Shown: piece after piece, positions 5,850-7,722 of the stretch | Layout of the letters: every line of letters begins with the position of its first letter | How positions within the stretch are numbered: the stretch's first letter is position 1 | Origin: Gemmatimonadota bacterium | GTDB lineage: Bacteria; Latescibacterota; UBA2968; UBA8231 | Assembly: GCA_009845645.1 (NCBI GenBank) | Contig: VXZF01000211.1 | Span: 1-7,722, forward strand | Direction of reading: 5' to 3' | DNA length: 7,722 bases | Made by a program: the position numbers and the translations under genes | The notes under the pieces: model-generated | Database searches by the model: none | The model's input: only the letters and a program-made list of their open reading frames with translations | Told to the model about the DNA's origin: nothing

Positions 5850-7189
5850 TAGATGAGACGCCTGCCGGCATGAGCCGTTCCTGCGAACGGGACGCCGCAG
5901 CCGAACTTGCCGTAATGACGATTGCCCAGATACGCGCACAGGTGGCAGAGTGGGAAAGCGACGATCTGGGTTGGGCCTTGCTCGAAAAGGATCGCCGCGT
6001 TGGCGTCCGGCGCTTGGTGGTCGAGCGACGGCGGTGCGATGCACGGGAGCAGGCGGAGTCTCAGCGGCGCGAGCGGCTTCTGCACTTTGAACGGCACCTA
6101 TGGGCACAAGGGGTGAGCCGAGTGGCTGGCGTTGATGAGGCGGGGCGCGGTTGCTTGGCGGGACCTGTGGTGGCCGCCGCTGTCGTCTTGTCGCCGGACT
6201 ATGTCATCGCCAAGATCGACGATTCCAAGAAGCTGTCGCGCACCCAGCGCGAGACTCTGTACGAGGAAATTGCGGACAAGGCCCTGTCAGTGGGAATAGG
6301 ACAAGTCGAGGCTGCGGAGATCGACAGGTTGAACATCCTGCAGGCCTCGCTCAAGGCCATGCGCTTGGCGCTGGAGAATTTGCCCACTCCGCCCGATAGG
6401 GTGCTGATCGACGGACACCTGCCGGCGCGCAGTCCCTATCCCGAGCAAGCCATCATCGACGGAGACGCCCGCTCGCTGTCGATTGCCGCGGCCTCAATCG
6501 TGGCCAAAGTACACCGCGACCGCCTGATGTGCGAATGCGACGTCCGCTATCCCGAATACGGTTTTGCCGCGCACAAAGGCTACGGCAGTGCTGCGCACTT
6601 AGCCGCACTTGACGCGCATGGTCCTTGTCCATTGCACCGCCGCAGTTTCGGCCCGGTGGCTGCGCGGATTGCCGAGCCGCGCTCGGAGCTTTTTCTCTCT
6701 TTTGAGGAGGGCATATGCGACTGTGCCAACTTTGCCGAGCTAGAGAGGTTGGGACAATTGGTCAAAGAAGCCGCGGCCGATTTAACGGCTGATGAGCTAG
6801 CGACCCTGAGAGAGGCTTATCGGGAGCAGCGCGACAAGCTGGGGGACATCGGACGGCGGGGTGAAGCGGCGGCCGAGGCTTATCTGGAAGAACGGGGCTA
6901 TCGGATCCAGGAGCGTCGCTATCGCGCCGCTGGGGGCGAAATCGACTTGGTGGCTGAAGCGGCGGGCGAGTTGGTCTTTGTCGAGGTAAAGGCCAGCCAG
7001 CGCGCGTCCCACCCCGAACAAAGGATAAATCGCGCCAAGCGGCAGCGTCTGACGCGGGCCGCCCGACACTATATCCAATACCGCACCGCGGCCGATGCGG
7101 TCTGCCGCTTCGACGTGATCGCCGTGTGGTTGCGCGCGGCCGATGCGGAAATTGAGCATTGGCCGGACGCGTTCAAGCCTCTCGATTAA
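5843..7189 (+). CDS. rnhB: Fusion of ribonuclease HII (RnhB) and a YraN/UPF0102 domain
   Basis: One uninterrupted 448-residue frame joins two proteins that are usually separate neighbouring genes. Residues about 25-92 match the N-terminal extension of Bacillus-type RNase HII. The RNase HII core follows, which removes ribonucleotides and RNA from RNA-DNA hybrids: DEAGRG at 98-103 (catalytic Asp98, Glu99), Asp190 in LIDG, Asp208 in DGDAR, SIAAASIVAKVHRDR at about 213-227 and YPEYGFAAHKGYG at 236-248. After a linker of about 50 residues (282-333), a YraN/UPF0102 domain begins (IGRRGEAAAEAYLEERGY) with PD-(D/E)XK-type nuclease residues Glu366 and Asp368 in GEIDLV and Glu381-Val-Lys383. The biological role of YraN is poorly defined. 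The start is uncertain: ATG 5843 has only a weak AGG, while ATG 5915 (MTIAQIR) best matches homologues. Its stop shares TTAA with the convergent pyrC. Confidence 0.92.
   Translation: MSIDETPAGMSRSCERDAAAELAVMTIAQIRAQVAEWESDDLGWALLEKDRRVGVRRLVVERRRCDAREQAESQRRERLLHFERHLWAQGVSRVAGVDEAGRGCLAGPVVAAAVVLSPDYVIAKIDDSKKLSRTQRETLYEEIADKALSVGIGQVEAAEIDRLNILQASLKAMRLALENLPTPPDRVLIDGHLPARSPYPEQAIIDGDARSLSIAAASIVAKVHRDRLMCECDVRYPEYGFAAHKGYGSAAHLAALDAHGPCPLHRRSFGPVAARIAEPRSELFLSFEEGICDCANFAELERLGQLVKEAAADLTADELATLREAYREQRDKLGDIGRRGEAAAEAYLEERGYRIQERRYRAAGGEIDLVAEAAGELVFVEVKASQRASHPEQRINRAKRQRLTRAARHYIQYRTAADAVCRFDVIAVWLRAADAEIEHWPDAFKPLD
6705..6792 (+). other. Strong ribosome-binding site and short out-of-frame ORF inside the RnhB-YraN linker
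   Basis: AGGAGG at 6705-6710 lies 4 nt before an ATG at 6715, where the RNase HII and YraN domains join. That ATG is out of frame with the fusion and reads 25 codons, MRLCQLCRAREVGTIGQRSR onward, to a TGA at 6790-6792; it begins with a CxxC motif. It may be chance (the host frame reads Glu-Glu-Gly there), a tiny gene, or a remnant from when two genes were separate. No in-frame start with a good ribosome-binding site is seen for a stand-alone YraN. Confidence 0.2.
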
Positions 7190-7722
7190 GCGGCCAACTC
7201 GCTATAGACGATCTGGCCGCCGACGATGGTGGCCACGGCTTTGCCTTTTAGGCGGTAACCGGCAAAGGGAGTGTTCTGCGATTTGGAGCGGAAGTGCGCG
7301 GGGACTACCTCCCATTCGCGCGTTAGGTCGAGGAGGGTTAGATCCCCAGGCATCCCCGGAGTGAGCGCGCCCCCGGGCAGGCGCAAAATGCGCGCTGGGT
7401 GGCAGGTCCAGCGAGCGATGGCCTCGTGCAGGGGCAAAACGCGATCCACCAAATAGGTCAAAGTGAGGCCGACGGCTGTCTCTAGGCCGACAATGCCCAT
7501 GGGAGCTTGGGTTAGGGGTTGGGCTTTTTCCGCGGCCGTATGTGGCGCGTGGTCGGTCGCAATGACTTCTATAGTGCCATCGGCGAGCCCGGCGAGCATG
7601 GCCTCGACATCGGCGGGCTCGCGCAGCGGCGGGCTCATTTTGGCAGCCGTGCCTTGGCGTTCGACCGCGCGGTCGGTGAGTACGAAGTGATGGGGCAGCA
7701 CTTCGCAGGTCACGGGTAGGCC
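7186..7722 (-). CDS. pyrC: Dihydroorotase, class I, C-terminal part (cut by the right edge)
   Basis: The visible 178 codons are the C-terminal part of a class I dihydroorotase, a zinc amidohydrolase that closes N-carbamoyl-aspartate to dihydroorotate in pyrimidine synthesis. Reading inward from the edge, GLPVTCEVLPHHF carries the conserved PHH metal-site motif, followed by KMSPPLR and the catalytic DGTIEVIATDHAPH segment, then APMGIVGLET. The C-terminal part has PGMPGDLTLLDL, NTPFAGYRLKGK and a final VYSELAA, typical of the composite beta domain of amidohydrolases. The N-terminal HxH zinc motif and the start lie outside the window, so catalytic competence cannot be judged and an inactive PyrC-like homologue cannot be fully excluded. 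It converges on rnhB-yraN with stops overlapping by 4 bp. Confidence 0.93.
   Translation of the reverse strand, partial: GLPVTCEVLPHHFVLTDRAVERQGTAAKMSPPLREPADVEAMLAGLADGTIEVIATDHAPHTAAEKAQPLTQAPMGIVGLETAVGLTLTYLVDRVLPLHEAIARWTCHPARILRLPGGALTPGMPGDLTLLDLTREWEVVPAHFRSKSQNTPFAGYRLKGKAVATIVGGQIVYSELAA

Noticed and set aside
5793..6107. N-terminal extension of the minus-strand unknown gene up to 6107
   Set aside because: The extension is antisense to the RNase HII start region; the ATG at 5792 has an ideal ribosome-binding site, a promoter behind it and begins a signal peptide.

Overview
This is a GC-rich (roughly 60% by eye), tightly packed bacterial chromosomal segment made of conserved housekeeping genes. 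I see no phage, transposon, CRISPR or RNA gene. The organism cannot be named from the sequence. It is probably a diderm bacterium: one secreted protein ends in a Phe-terminated, outer-membrane-like strand. The HrcA repressor and the N-terminally extended RNase HII are broadly distributed and do not fix a phylum.

Layout. Positions 1-36 hold the first 12 codons of a Lys/Ala-rich protein running leftward off the window. Positions 37-229 form a divergent regulatory region with two back-to-back sigma70-like promoters. Positions 230-5220 carry a six-gene rightward cluster: hrcA (heat-shock repressor), grpE and dnaJ (DnaK co-chaperones), a short Mrp/NBP35 ATPase (Fe-S cluster carrier), prmA (ribosomal protein L11 methyltransferase) and aroQ (type II 3-dehydroquinate dehydratase). 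Gaps are 46, 8 and 12 bp, then two 8-bp overlaps, so the cluster looks like one operon from the promoter at 146-173. Positions 5208-5792 (minus) encode a 194-residue secreted or envelope protein of unknown function, with its own good promoter at 5822-5849. Positions 5843-7189 (plus) encode a single protein fusing RNase HII to a YraN/UPF0102 nuclease-like domain. Positions 7186-7722 (minus) are the C-terminal part of a class I dihydroorotase (pyrC), cut by the window edge.

How the genes relate. GrpE and DnaJ serve DnaK, and HrcA normally represses chaperone operons, but dnaK is not between grpE and dnaJ, and no CIRCE operator (HrcA binding site) is visible upstream of hrcA or grpE. The downstream genes (Fe-S carrier, ribosome methylation, aromatic biosynthesis) are not chaperone genes but share the transcript and are probably translationally coupled. 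No intergenic stretch exceeds 300 bp; the longest, 37-229, is described under its promoters.

I found no clear evidence of a wholly new system. The points most worth checking are the RnhB-YraN fusion with a strong out-of-frame ribosome-binding site at the domain junction, the unknown envelope protein and its promoter, the dnaK-less and CIRCE-less hrcA cluster, and a perfect 9-bp triplication inside hrcA.
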